Shown here: positions 37,957-46,938 of the stretch, in pieces | How positions within the stretch are numbered: the first letter of the stretch is position 1 | Layout of the letters: each line of letters opens with the position of its first letter | Source: Myxococcus landrumus | Lineage (GTDB): Bacteria; Myxococcota; Myxococcia; Myxococcales; Myxococcaceae | Reading direction: 5' to 3' | Length of the DNA: 64,000 nt | Assembly: GCF_017301635.1 (NCBI RefSeq) | Contig: NZ_CP071091.1 | Span: forward strand, 525,001 to 589,000 | The notes under the pieces: generated by a model | Seen by the model: the letters and a program-made list of their open reading frames with translations, nothing else | The model's database searches: none | What the model was told of the DNA's origin: nothing | Made by a program: the position numbers and the translations under genes

Positions 37957-38343
37957 ATGAACGTTCAGGGCTTCCACCACGTGGCAATCCAGGCACGCGA
38001 CGTCGAGCGGGTCACCGCCTTCTACAGGGACTTGCTGGGCTTTCCCGAGCTCACCCGGCACTCGCGGCCGGATGGCTCCCTGCGGAGCATCTGGGTGGGC
38101 GTGCCTGGGGGCGGCTTCCTGGCCATCGAGGCGGCGGGGGGCGAGCCAGACCATGGGCCATTCCGGCACGAGCGGCCAGGCTTGCTGATGCTGGCGTTTC
38201 GGATTGCGAAATCGGAGCGAGACACCGTGGTGTCCGAATTTGCTCGGGGGGGTGTTCCGCTGGAGCACGAGACGCGGTGGACGGTGTACGTGAGAGATCC
38301 CGAGGGGAATCGGGTGGCGCTCAGTCACCATCCGGAGGACTAG
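37957..38343 (+). CDS. VOC (glyoxalase/bleomycin resistance) family protein
   Basis: 128 residues, one vicinal-oxygen-chelate domain: FHHVAIQARDVERVTAFYRDLLGF at the start and VYVRDPEGNRVALSHHPE at the end. The likely metal ligands are the N-terminal His and the Asp/Glu in the last strands. Substrates in this family vary (lactoylglutathione, dioxygenase substrates, antibiotics) and cannot be told here. The ATG at 37957 fits the family start; the frame is open far upstream only as a shadow of the opposite gene. Confidence 0.88.
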   Translation: MNVQGFHHVAIQARDVERVTAFYRDLLGFPELTRHSRPDGSLRSIWVGVPGGGFLAIEAAGGEPDHGPFRHERPGLLMLAFRIAKSERDTVVSEFARGGVPLEHETRWTVYVRDPEGNRVALSHHPED

Positions 38344-38393
38344 GGACAGGGGGTGTGCTTGCGGAGTGGGAGGGGCGCGGCTACAAGCCGGGC

Positions 38394-40349
38394 ATGCGTC
38401 TGGGCGAACAGCTCCTGAAGGATGGACTCGTCACCGCAGCGGCGCTCGAAGAGGCGCTCGAGGCGCAGGTGGTGCACGGAGGCCGGCTCGGGACGAACCT
38501 GGTGGAGCTGGGGCTCGTGTCCGAGGTGGATCTGGCTCGGACGCTGGGCACGTTGCTCAACTGTGCGTTCGCCTCAGGCGAGATGGTGCCGGACGCGAAG
38601 GCCCTGGAGCTGGTGCCCGCGAATCAGGCGGATGACAAGGAGTTGCTGCCCATGCGGGTGGATGCGACGCGCTTGAGCGTCGCGGTGGTGAACCCGCATG
38701 ACTTCACGACGCTGGATGCGATTGCGTTCAAGACGGGCAAGCGCGTGGTGCCCGTGGTCATCCCCGAGTTCCGGATGAACCAACTGCTGCGGCGCTACGC
38801 GAAGGCGTTTCGTCCGCTGCGCGCCATCGACATGAACGCGGTGCGGCCGCGTCCGAAGCCGGGCTCGCGAGAAGAAGCGGACCTGGTGAAGTCGCGGGAG
38901 AAGCCTCCCGACTTGATGAGCGAGGAGGAGTTCCAGTCGCTCTACGCGCAGGCCCTGAGTGGCGGCGCGGACGACGAAGTCGAGCTGGGGGCGGAGGAGA
39001 TCATCACGGGAATCGAGGTCTCGGACGCTCCCCCCGCGGTGCACGGGCAGTTCGCTTCGGTGCGTGCCCAGCCGCAGGCCATGCAGGGGCAGCCGTCCGC
39101 CGGAGCGGGTCGGGCCGCTCCCGCGCAGCATCCCGGGGCTCCGTTCGCTGGGCATGCGGGCGCGACCGTTGTGCCGTCGAGGCCTCCATCTCCCGCGGTT
39201 CACGCGCCGCCTGTTCCTTCGCCGTCGCACGGGGTGCACGCGCAGGCGTCGGGCCCCTCGCCGGTGGGGCCTGCGCGAGGTGGGCAGCCGCCGTCGCACG
39301 CGGCTCCCGCTCCGTTTCCGACCGCGCAAGCGCAGCCAGGCGCACAGGCCCCGCGTTCAACCGAGCAGGTGCCGTCGAGGGGCACACAGGTTCCGCCGGG
39401 TGTTGGGCAAACGGCGCACGGAGTTCCGTCGTCCGGTGCGCAAGCCTCGCATCCGTCCGCACAGGTTCCGCCGGGTGCTGGGCAGATGGCGCATGGTGTT
39501 CCGCCGTCCGGTGCGCAGGCTCAGCATCCATCCGCACAGGTTCCTCCGGGTGCTGGGCAAATGGCGCACGGAGTTCCGTCGTCCGGTGCGCAGGCTCAGC
39601 ATCCGTCCGCGCAGATTCCTCCGGGGGCTGGGCAAACGGTGCACGGAGTTCCACCGTTCGGTGCGCAGGCCGCGCATCCGTCCGCACAGGTTCCGTCGGG
39701 AGCTGCGTCCTCGGTGCACGGAGTTCCGCCGTTCGGTGCGCAGGTTCCGCCTCCGGCCGGCGGTGCGCGGCCGCTCGCGGGTCAGTCCCCCTCGGGAGTT
39801 CAGGCTCCACCTGTGGGCGGCCTCCCGTCGGCACCGCCTCCCGTGCCCGAGCCGCCTCTCTCTCCGCTGTCCTTCTCGGAGGCGCAGGCGGAGCTGGCCC
39901 GCAGCTTGGACCGCGAGGACGTGGCTCGCACGGTGCTTCGCTTCGCCGCGGGCAAGTGGCGCCGCAACCTGCTCTTGTCCGTTCAAGGCAGCCTGGTGAC
40001 GGGCTGGCACGGCATGGGCTCGGGCGTTCGCGAGTCCTCCGTGCGGCGCATCGGCGTGGCGCTTCGGGAGCAGAGCACGTTCCGGCTCGTGCGGGACACG
40101 CGCTCGCACTACATCGGCCCCATCCGCAGGGATGGCGCGATGGCCGTGTTCTACAAGCTGCTGGGCGGTGGCTTCCCGACGACGGCGGTCATCCTGCCGC
40201 TGCTTGTCCGAGGCAAGGTCGTTCACCTGCTCTACGTGGACAACGGGCCGGACCAGCTCACACCTCCCGACGTGGGAGAGCTGCTGATCCTCTCGCAGAG
40301 CGTGGGCCGCTCGTACGAGGCAATGATGAAGCGCCGCAAGGGCACGTAG
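38394..40349 (+). CDS. GspE N-terminal-like domain protein with repeat linker and GAF-like C-terminus
   Basis: 651 residues. Residues 1-140 match the GspE/PilB N-terminal (MshEN) domain that binds c-di-GMP in some members: MRLGEQLLKDGLVTAAALEEALEAQ, LGTLLNCAF, VNPHDFTTLDAIAFKTGK. No ATPase domain follows. Residues about 200-485 are Pro/Gly/Gln-rich, with a 25-residue tandem repeat. Residues 490-645 resemble a GAF-like sensor (MAVFYKLLGGGFPTTAVILPLLVRGKVVHLLYVDNG). The design, a pilus-type regulatory domain joined to a sensor by a flexible linker, suggests c-di-GMP-linked signalling. The start at 38394 is set by MRLGE; a GTG at 38355 is in frame. Confidence 0.78.
   Translation: MRLGEQLLKDGLVTAAALEEALEAQVVHGGRLGTNLVELGLVSEVDLARTLGTLLNCAFASGEMVPDAKALELVPANQADDKELLPMRVDATRLSVAVVNPHDFTTLDAIAFKTGKRVVPVVIPEFRMNQLLRRYAKAFRPLRAIDMNAVRPRPKPGSREEADLVKSREKPPDLMSEEEFQSLYAQALSGGADDEVELGAEEIITGIEVSDAPPAVHGQFASVRAQPQAMQGQPSAGAGRAAPAQHPGAPFAGHAGATVVPSRPPSPAVHAPPVPSPSHGVHAQASGPSPVGPARGGQPPSHAAPAPFPTAQAQPGAQAPRSTEQVPSRGTQVPPGVGQTAHGVPSSGAQASHPSAQVPPGAGQMAHGVPPSGAQAQHPSAQVPPGAGQMAHGVPSSGAQAQHPSAQIPPGAGQTVHGVPPFGAQAAHPSAQVPSGAASSVHGVPPFGAQVPPPAGGARPLAGQSPSGVQAPPVGGLPSAPPPVPEPPLSPLSFSEAQAELARSLDREDVARTVLRFAAGKWRRNLLLSVQGSLVTGWHGMGSGVRESSVRRIGVALREQSTFRLVRDTRSHYIGPIRRDGAMAVFYKLLGGGFPTTAVILPLLVRGKVVHLLYVDNGPDQLTPPDVGELLILSQSVGRSYEAMMKRRKGT
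39390..39743 (+). repeat. 75-bp tandem repeat in the linker of the GspE-N/GAF gene
   Basis: Copies begin at 39390, 39465, 39540, 39615 and 39690 with an exact 75-base period; the fifth copy is incomplete. Each encodes 25 residues of the form VPPGAGQMAHGVPSSGAQAQ followed by HPSAQ. Copies differ mostly at single bases, indicating recent amplification and likely length variation between strains. Confidence 0.9.
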
Positions 40350-40417
40350 TCTTCCTTCGAAGCGCTCGGTAGAAGAAGGACGAGGTCACGTCGTGGGACC
40401 GGTTGCGACCCACCAAG

Positions 40418-42376
40418 ATGGTGGGCGTGGGTTCACGGGAGCGAGCCTTGGAAGACGACGGCAACCAGTGGACGGGAGCCGAGGAGGCTCGGCTCCGGGA
40501 CCTCCTGGCCGCGATGGAGGCCGCCAATCAGGGCGACTTCTCCCGTCGCTTGCCTGTCCTTGGAAACCATCCACTGCTGGACCGGCTGGCGGAGACCTTC
40601 AACGCGGGAGCCGCCCGGTTCACCTCGCTCACTCAAGCCGTCTCCCGTGTCGCGCATGAAGTGGGCGTGGAGGGGCGGCTCGGGGGGCAGGTCGACGTAC
40701 CGGAGGACTCGGGAACATGGAGGGACCTTGCGGACGGAGTGAACGTCCTCGCGAACAGTCTCTCGGCGCAGGTCCGGGACCTCATCCGGGTGAGCGGCGC
40801 GGTGGCGCGCGGCGACCTGTCGCAGACGTTGACGGTGGAGGTCCATGGCGAGTCGCTGGAGCTGAAGACCATCGTCAACACGATGGTGGAGCGGTTGAGG
40901 ACGTTCGCGCGGGAGGTGAATCGCGTCGCGCGACAGGTGGGCGTCGAGGGCTCGTCCGAGGACGTGAGCGCGCCCGATGGTCTCTTGGGCGTGTGGAAGG
41001 ACCTCAACGACAACGTGGGCTTCACGGAGAAGCTGGCGCTCGCGTCGCGGCACAAGAGTGCGTTCCTGGCGAACATCAGCCACGAGCTGCGCACGCCGCT
41101 CAACAGCCTGCTCATCCTGGCGAAAATTCTGTCGGAGGACTCGGCCCATCGGCTGGGGCCGAAGGAGGCGGAGTACGCGAGGACGATTCACGCCTCGGGT
41201 GTCGACCTGCTCAGCCTCATCAACGACCTGCTCGACCTGTCGAAGGTGGAGGCGGGACAGCTCCGAGTCGAACCCGCAGAGGTGTCGCTGCCGGAAGTGA
41301 AGTCGCTCCTCGAGCGAGACTTCCAGCATGTCGCGGAGCAGAAGGGGCTGGGGTACTCGGTCACCCTCGTGGGCGCGTTGCCGCCGAGGGTGCGCACCGA
41401 CTCGATGCGGCTGCGCCAGGTGCTCAAGAACCTGCTCGCGAACGCGTTCAAGTTCACGCACCTCGGCCGGGTGGAGCTGCGCATCTCCCAGGTGAATCCC
41501 GGGCTGTTCCACTTCGAGAACGAGGTCCTCAACCAGGCCGAGGCCGTGCTGGCGTTCAGCGTGGTGGACACGGGAATCGGCATCGCGCAGGACAGCCTTC
41601 AGCGCATCTTCGAGGCGTTCCAGCAGGCGGAGGTGAGCACAAGCCGGCAGTACGGTGGAACGGGCCTGGGCTTGTCCATCAGCCGCGAGCTGGCGCGCCT
41701 GCTGGGCGGTGAGCTCCACGTCGCCAGCGAGCTGGGGCGCGGCAGCACCTTCACGCTCTACTTGCCGGACATCTACGTGGAGCCCTCGGCCATGGGCGCG
41801 CGAACGGCCGAGCGCCAGGGCGCACCCGTCGAGCTGGAAGCAGTGGACATTCCCGTGTTCGGCAGGACCGATGCGTCGGCGCTCGTGTCGGGCGCTCTCG
41901 GCGCGATGACGGAATCTGCCCTCGCGACGGGATCCGCGTCCGGGCTGGCGCCTGGAGACGAGGTGTCGCCGGCCGAGAAGATGACGAAGCGGCGCGTGCT
42001 CGTCGTGGACGACAACATCCGGGAGGCCTTCTCGCTCATCAGCGTCCTGGAGTCGCGAGGACTGGAGAGCCTCCACGCGGAGTCGGCGAGCGAGGCCCTG
42101 CGGATGCTCTGGGAGTTTCCCGTGATGGATGGCCTGCTGTGGCTCACCTCGGTGGCGGAGGCCGACTACGAGGTCCTCCGGTCGCTCCGGAGGGATGCGA
42201 GGTTTGGCGAGCTGCCCATCGTGGTCGTCATGTCGCAGGCACAGGACGAGGCGAGAACCAGGTGCCTCGAAGCTGGAGCCAACGATTGCGTGTCGAGGCC
42301 CGTGGACATCGACCAGGTCATCGCGCTGCTTCGCCGGAACCACCGCTCCGGGAAGCGGGGCGAAGCAGCGCGGTAG
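40418..42376 (+). CDS. Soluble hybrid histidine kinase with HAMP-like repeats and degenerate receiver
   Basis: About 652 residues. No membrane helix. Two HAMP-like coiled units at about 25-200 (AANQGDFSRRLPVL, VARGDLSQTLTVEVHGE), dimerisation domain with His about 222 ([15 protein letters not shown]), ATPase domain (NLLANAFKFT, GTGLGLSISRELARLLGG) and a C-terminal receiver at about 525-640. The receiver keeps VLVVDDN, but the strand that should carry the phospho-Asp reads PVMDGLLWLTS, and the conserved Lys is Arg in CVSRPVD, so it probably cannot be phosphorylated. The start is uncertain: ATG 40418 is used, with TTG at 40403 or 40448 possible. It is co-directional with the GspE-N/GAF gene 68 bases upstream, so the two may act in one pathway. 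Confidence 0.88.
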   Translation: MVGVGSRERALEDDGNQWTGAEEARLRDLLAAMEAANQGDFSRRLPVLGNHPLLDRLAETFNAGAARFTSLTQAVSRVAHEVGVEGRLGGQVDVPEDSGTWRDLADGVNVLANSLSAQVRDLIRVSGAVARGDLSQTLTVEVHGESLELKTIVNTMVERLRTFAREVNRVARQVGVEGSSEDVSAPDGLLGVWKDLNDNVGFTEKLALASRHKSAFLANISHELRTPLNSLLILAKILSEDSAHRLGPKEAEYARTIHASGVDLLSLINDLLDLSKVEAGQLRVEPAEVSLPEVKSLLERDFQHVAEQKGLGYSVTLVGALPPRVRTDSMRLRQVLKNLLANAFKFTHLGRVELRISQVNPGLFHFENEVLNQAEAVLAFSVVDTGIGIAQDSLQRIFEAFQQAEVSTSRQYGGTGLGLSISRELARLLGGELHVASELGRGSTFTLYLPDIYVEPSAMGARTAERQGAPVELEAVDIPVFGRTDASALVSGALGAMTESALATGSASGLAPGDEVSPAEKMTKRRVLVVDDNIREAFSLISVLESRGLESLHAESASEALRMLWEFPVMDGLLWLTSVAEADYEVLRSLRRDARFGELPIVVVMSQAQDEARTRCLEAGANDCVSRPVDIDQVIALLRRNHRSGKRGEAAR

Positions 42377-42409
42377 CGAGCGGAGGACCGAAGTCCCCCG
42401 CCGCGAGGA

Positions 42410-44638
42410 CTACTCCTCTGGGGGGGCCTCGAAGTCGACGTCGAACGAGATGCGCTGTCCGCCTTCGACCTTGAAGGTCTTCTGCCACCGCGCACCGTTG
42501 GCGATGACGAGGAGCTGGTGGGTTCCCTCGTAGACATCCTGTTCGTCGACGGGGGCCGCGCCAATGAGCCGTCCGTCGAGCGTCACGATGGCGTCCTTCG
42601 GAGCGCGCACGTTGACGAAGGCCTTGTTGAGGTAGATCTGCTGCGCGTTGCGCCCGCCCGCGGTGATGGTGAAGGTTCGGGCGATCTGGATGCCCAGCAC
42701 GGAGTTGCTGAGCGTGACCACATGGCGGCCCGCGGGCAGTGCCACGCTGAGCGGAGTCCGTCCGAGGAACCCACCGGAGTACGACACGTCCACGCGAGGG
42801 TCGACGGTGAGGTCCAGATAGCCAGTGGCAATCGCCTCGGCGCCCGCGTCCGTCCCGGCATCCGAAGCAGCCCCCGCGTCAGGCAACGCGCTGGCGGATG
42901 CCACCGAGGCGGGACCCGCATCCTCCAGCTCCGCCTCGATACGCGAAGGCAATCGCTGGACGATGACGGCGGCACCGGCGAGTGCGAGCACCGCGCCCAC
43001 GCCCACGACGGCGACCCAGGCCCGCGAAGACTTTCGTGGACTCCCTGCCGCTGGAGGAACGGCCACCGGCGGTGCGCCGCTGGCGGGAGACATCGGGCTC
43101 GCGGCGGAAGAGACATTCGCCGGTGACGTCTGGGCTGTGACCGCGGCGCTGGACGCAACCGTCCCGGGAGCAGTCGCCGCAGCCGAGGCCCCTGTGCCAG
43201 CAGCCGGCGCCCCGGAGGCCGCCGAGAAGTTCGTGCCAGGAGTTTGCGCCCCGGAGGCCGCGGAGACCGCCGAGGAGTTCGCACCAGGAGCGGAGGCCGC
43301 GGAGACCGCCGTGCCGCTCGCGCCAGGCGCAGGCGGTGCGGAGGTGCCCGTGCCGCTCGCGTCGGGCGTCGGCGCAGTCGACGAGGCCGTGGCGCTCGCG
43401 TCATTCGCAGGCGTCGCCGGTGAGCCAGGAGCAGGCGTCGCGGACGCGGCCTCGGCGCTCACACCTTGGACGCCAGCCACCGGCGCAGCAGGGGCCGCGC
43501 TCGTCGCCCCCTGAGGGGCAGGTGCCGCCGCCGTGGGAGCCGCGGCCTCATTCACCTCGGCGACGTGAACGCCGCTGGCGCCACCCGAGATGGCCGCGAG
43601 GATGGAGAGCTGTCCCTGCATCGCGGGCCACGCCTTGGGAATCGCGGACGGGGGCAGGGCGCCCGAGACCAGGAACTCCGCCACGGCGGGAGGCGGGACA
43701 CCGACCTTCTGCAACACGTCCGCGATGCCTGCTTCAATCACGCGGCGGCGCGCGGCGCGGGCCTCGTTCTCGGGTGGGAACAGCTTGGCCAGGTAGTCCG
43801 CCAGCAGCGTGTGGGCGGGCAGGGTGCCCACGGCCTCGACGATGGCCTCGCGGAACGCATGCGCGGAGGGGTACCGGTCATACGCGCGCTTCGCGGTCGC
43901 CTTGCGGACCACCGCGTCCAGCTTGAGCGGCACGTCCTGCGACATGGTCGGCAGCGTGCGCGTGAGCGTCGCCTTGTCGGGGTCCGCGTTGTCCTTGAAG
44001 GGCATCTTCCCGGACAGGCACTCGTGCAGCACCAGCCCCAACAGGAACACGTCGGACTGGACGTTGACGGCCTCGCGTCCACCCAGCAGTTGCTCCGGCG
44101 CACTGTACGCGCGCCGGTTCTTCACGCGCTTGCCGTCGCGCTCCCGAGGCGCCACGCTCAACGCGCCGTAGCCCGTCACCTTCGTCAAGCCGCTGAAGGA
44201 CAGCATCAGCGTCTCGGGGCGCACGTCACCGTGCACCAACGGCGTGCCGTCGTCGTTGCCCGCCATGTGGGCGTAATGCAATCCGGTGGCGGCATCAGCG
44301 GCGACCAGCGCGGCCAGCGGAGGCGGCAGCTTGGGGCTGGCCTCCAGCACACGGCGCAGGGGCTCGCCATCGGCGAACTCGGTGACACGCGCGAGGCCCC
44401 CGTCCTGGGCCGCCAGGCTGTGCACGCGGAGGATGTTGGGATGCTCGAAGACGAGCGCGCGGCCCGTCTCTCGCGTCAGCTTCGCCGTCAGCTCCGGACT
44501 CTGAACCACCTCTTGCGGTGCCCAGATGAGAACGACAGGTCGAGGGGGGAGTCCATCCTCCAGCGCGAGCCCCAGGAAGGCTCGCGAGCCCGCTCCGGAG
44601 AGCAGGGGACCCAGTGACAGGTAACGCACGGTGCTCAT
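42410..44638 (-). CDS. Ser/Thr kinase-like protein (probable pseudokinase) with TM segment and PEGA domain
   Basis: 742 residues. Residues 5-280 follow the protein kinase fold, but catalytic residues are missing: VVLIWAP replaces the VAIK Lys, the catalytic loop reads HGDVRPET (Asp138 kept, Asn lost) and GYG (156-158) replaces DFG. The APE motif remains (YSAPEQL). A low-complexity Ala/Ser/Pro/Thr linker (about 360-540) precedes one membrane helix (WVAVVGVGAVLALAGAAVIV) and an extracytoplasmic PEGA-like domain (YLDLTVDPRVDVSYSGGFLG, VNVRAPKDAIVTLDGRLIG). It is probably a scaffold or allosteric partner of an active kinase rather than an enzyme. A GTG two codons upstream is an alternative start. 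It stands between the hybrid kinase and the HtrA protease. Confidence 0.85.
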   Translation of the reverse strand: MSTVRYLSLGPLLSGAGSRAFLGLALEDGLPPRPVVLIWAPQEVVQSPELTAKLTRETGRALVFEHPNILRVHSLAAQDGGLARVTEFADGEPLRRVLEASPKLPPPLAALVAADAATGLHYAHMAGNDDGTPLVHGDVRPETLMLSFSGLTKVTGYGALSVAPRERDGKRVKNRRAYSAPEQLLGGREAVNVQSDVFLLGLVLHECLSGKMPFKDNADPDKATLTRTLPTMSQDVPLKLDAVVRKATAKRAYDRYPSAHAFREAIVEAVGTLPAHTLLADYLAKLFPPENEARAARRRVIEAGIADVLQKVGVPPPAVAEFLVSGALPPSAIPKAWPAMQGQLSILAAISGGASGVHVAEVNEAAAPTAAAPAPQGATSAAPAAPVAGVQGVSAEAASATPAPGSPATPANDASATASSTAPTPDASGTGTSAPPAPGASGTAVSAASAPGANSSAVSAASGAQTPGTNFSAASGAPAAGTGASAAATAPGTVASSAAVTAQTSPANVSSAASPMSPASGAPPVAVPPAAGSPRKSSRAWVAVVGVGAVLALAGAAVIVQRLPSRIEAELEDAGPASVASASALPDAGAASDAGTDAGAEAIATGYLDLTVDPRVDVSYSGGFLGRTPLSVALPAGRHVVTLSNSVLGIQIARTFTITAGGRNAQQIYLNKAFVNVRAPKDAIVTLDGRLIGAAPVDEQDVYEGTHQLLVIANGARWQKTFKVEGGQRISFDVDFEAPPEE

Positions 44639-44713
44639 GGGCACGCATGCTAGTGCGAGAGGCGCCCCCTCTGGAATCCGAGGAACCCGTCGACACCCCT
44701 CAAATACGTCGTG

Positions 44714-46057
44714 CTACAGGCTCTGACCGGTGTCCTGCTCGAAGGGCAGGGTGACGTGGTAACCGTAGCGGCCCCGTCTCACGAGCAACAAGACACTCCG
44801 GCCGCGCCGGGCCGTGAGCAGCGCTTCCTTGAACGCCTCGGCCGTGCCCACGGGCTGGTTGTTCACTCGAAGAATGATGTCGCCGGGGTCCAGCCCCGCC
44901 TCCGCCGCCACCGAGCCCGCCCGGATGCCCGACACCGCCAACCCCACCCGCGCGTCCTTCACTTTGAGTCCCAGCCGGTCCCAGGCGAGTGACTCGACCA
45001 TGCGCACGGGGAACTCGGACGGAGTGACTTGGAGGGTGCGCAGGCCGCCCTCCCGGAAGAGCGCGAGCGGGAAGGCGGAGCGGGCGGGGTAGCCGCGGAC
45101 GCGGGTGTCGAAGTCCTCGGCATCCTGGATGCGGGAGCCCCCCAGCTCCGCGACGATGTCTCCGCGCCGCACGCCTGCCTGGGCGGCGGGGCTGCCAGCT
45201 TCCACGGACGTCACCAGCGCGCCATAGGAGCGGTCCCAGCCCAACTGCCGGGCAATGCGCGGCGTGAGGTCCGCCGTGTCGATGCCCACCCACGACGGGC
45301 GCATCTTCCCGAAGCGGGTGAGCTCGTCGACGATGCGGCGCACCTTGTCCGCGGGGATGGCGAAGCCGATGCCCTGGGCGCCGCCGCCGAAGATGGCGGT
45401 GTTGATGCCGATGATTTCGCCATCCACGTTGAGCAGCGGACCGCCCGAGTTGCCCGGGTTGATGGCCGCGTCCGTCTGGACGAAGTCGTTGTACACGCGA
45501 TTGTCCGCGCGGAAGGTGCGTCCGGTGGCGGAGACCACGCCCGCTGTCACCGTCTTGCTCAGGCCGAACGGGCTGCCGATGGCCACCACCGTCTCGCCAA
45601 TCATCAGGTCGGAGCTGGTGCCCAGCCTGGCGATGGGCAGGGCTTCCTTCGCGGCGACCTTGAGCACGGCCACGTCATTGCCCGCGTCGCTGCCGATGAC
45701 CTCCGCCTCGTACGAGCGGCCATCCGCGAGCACGACGTGGATGGCGGACGCGCCGCGGATGACGTGGTCATTGGTGACGATGATGCCGGTCGGGTCGATG
45801 ATGACGCCGCTGCCCAGGCCCTCGATTTTCTGGCGGCCGGGCTCGTTGCCCATTCCCCCGAAGAACTCCTCCAGCGGGGAGCGGCGCCGGAAGCGCGACT
45901 CCACCTCCTGTTCGGTGCCGATGTAGACGACGGCCGGGGAGACCTTCTGCACCACCTCCACGACGGCGTCGCGTCGCCGAGCCAGGTCCGCATGGGCTCC
46001 GCTGGACACCAGCATCGCCACCACCAGCAGCCCCCACCTCATGACTCCTGCCTTCAT
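44714..46057 (-). CDS. HtrA/DegP-type periplasmic serine protease with two PDZ domains
   Basis: 447 residues. Signal peptide VMRWGLLVVAMLVSSGAHA. Trypsin-like domain with catalytic triad H98 (VTNDHVI), D128 (AGNDVAVLKV) and S204 (NPGNSGGPL). PDZ domains lie at about 255-330 and 355-440 (AVSGIRAGSVAAEAGLDPGDIILRVNNQPVG). DegP-type proteases degrade or chaperone misfolded envelope proteins. The start at 46057 has a GGAGGG site in front and a proper signal; the frame is open to 46165 with another ribosome-site-like GGAG. It diverges from a response regulator across 242 bases that contain a small palindrome. Confidence 0.93.
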   Translation of the reverse strand: MKAGVMRWGLLVVAMLVSSGAHADLARRRDAVVEVVQKVSPAVVYIGTEQEVESRFRRRSPLEEFFGGMGNEPGRQKIEGLGSGVIIDPTGIIVTNDHVIRGASAIHVVLADGRSYEAEVIGSDAGNDVAVLKVAAKEALPIARLGTSSDLMIGETVVAIGSPFGLSKTVTAGVVSATGRTFRADNRVYNDFVQTDAAINPGNSGGPLLNVDGEIIGINTAIFGGGAQGIGFAIPADKVRRIVDELTRFGKMRPSWVGIDTADLTPRIARQLGWDRSYGALVTSVEAGSPAAQAGVRRGDIVAELGGSRIQDAEDFDTRVRGYPARSAFPLALFREGGLRTLQVTPSEFPVRMVESLAWDRLGLKVKDARVGLAVSGIRAGSVAAEAGLDPGDIILRVNNQPVGTAEAFKEALLTARRGRSVLLLVRRGRYGYHVTLPFEQDTGQSL

Positions 46058-46102
46058 GTCTGCCCTCCGTGCACCCTCGGCGGATTGTTGACGAAATGAC
46101 AG

Positions 46103-46115
46103 CCCGACTGTCGGG
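46103..46115. promoter_or_regulatory. Palindrome between htrA-like and response-regulator genes
   Basis: CCCGAC-T-GTCGGG, a perfect 6-base palindrome, lies 46 bases upstream of the protease start and 185 upstream of the response regulator. It could be an operator for a dimeric regulator of the protease. No known consensus is matched. Confidence 0.3.
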
Positions 46116-46299
46116 AAGAGGGCGTCATTCCCACGATTCGCTGGAGGCGCTGCGTCGCCTTTCATAGATCACTCCGCACGTCCGTGAACGATTGCATCAC
46201 CGGGAGGTGGCTGGGCCCTGAATTCTGGCTTCATCCAGGGGCAGGCCGAAGTCCTGGCGGCGTGGCTTGGGGGCCGCGTTGGAGCAGAGGAGCGGAAGC

Positions 46300-46935
46300 A
46301 TGAGTCTTGTCCTGGTCGCGGATGATGAGCCCGCGGTGCTGGAAGTCCTCAGTCATGTGGTGGAGGACCTGGGTCACGAAGTGGTGAGGGCGCGGGATGG
46401 GGAAGAGGCCCTGGCCATGGCCCGGGCGTGTCGGCCCCACCTGGTGGTGACGGACCACATGATGCCTCGGCTGAGTGGGGTGGAGCTGTGCCGCCGCCTC
46501 AAGCGGGACGCGGAGCTCAAGGCCGTGCCCGTCATCCTCTTGAGCGCCGTGCTGCCACAAGGTGCGCCAGAGGCGGACGCCTTCCTGCACAAGCCCTTTG
46601 AAATCACGGACTTCGAGGCGCTGATCCACCAGTCCCTGGTGGACGCGCCCAGGACGGTTCCGGCGGCTGGGCACGTTCCCGGGACACCGTGGGGACAGTG
46701 GGCGGCGCGAGCGCTTCAGGGGCCGCTGGAGGAGGCGCGGCGGCAACTGCGGCGGCTGGAGGCGGGAGCCCCGGTGGACTGCTCGGTGGTGGATGCGCTT
46801 CGGGCGCAGCTCGAGTCGATGGACCTGGTGGCCTCGGAGCTGGCGCGCCCTCAGGGTGGGGCGCTTCCCGTGGAGCCCCCGGTGGTCCGGGGCGCTCCGT
46901 TCGGCTTGCGGCTGACGAAGGGCAGCGTGAGCTGA
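46300..46935 (+). CDS. Single-receiver response regulator with helical tail
   Basis: 211 residues. Receiver at 1-118: VLVADDEPAVLEVL, phospho-Asp in LVVTDHMMPRLSG, Lys in FLHKPFEI. The remaining 90 residues are Ala/Arg-rich and helical (LQGPLEEARRQLRRLEAG) and match no output domain I know. It is likely an adaptor in a phosphorelay. The start at 46300 has GAGGAGCGG in front and begins with the receiver strand; an upstream in-frame ATG-less extension to 46267 is less likely. It is convergent with speB, with 3 bases between stops. Confidence 0.85.
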   Translation: MSLVLVADDEPAVLEVLSHVVEDLGHEVVRARDGEEALAMARACRPHLVVTDHMMPRLSGVELCRRLKRDAELKAVPVILLSAVLPQGAPEADAFLHKPFEITDFEALIHQSLVDAPRTVPAAGHVPGTPWGQWAARALQGPLEEARRQLRRLEAGAPVDCSVVDALRAQLESMDLVASELARPQGGALPVEPPVVRGAPFGLRLTKGSVS

Positions 46936-46938
46936 GGC

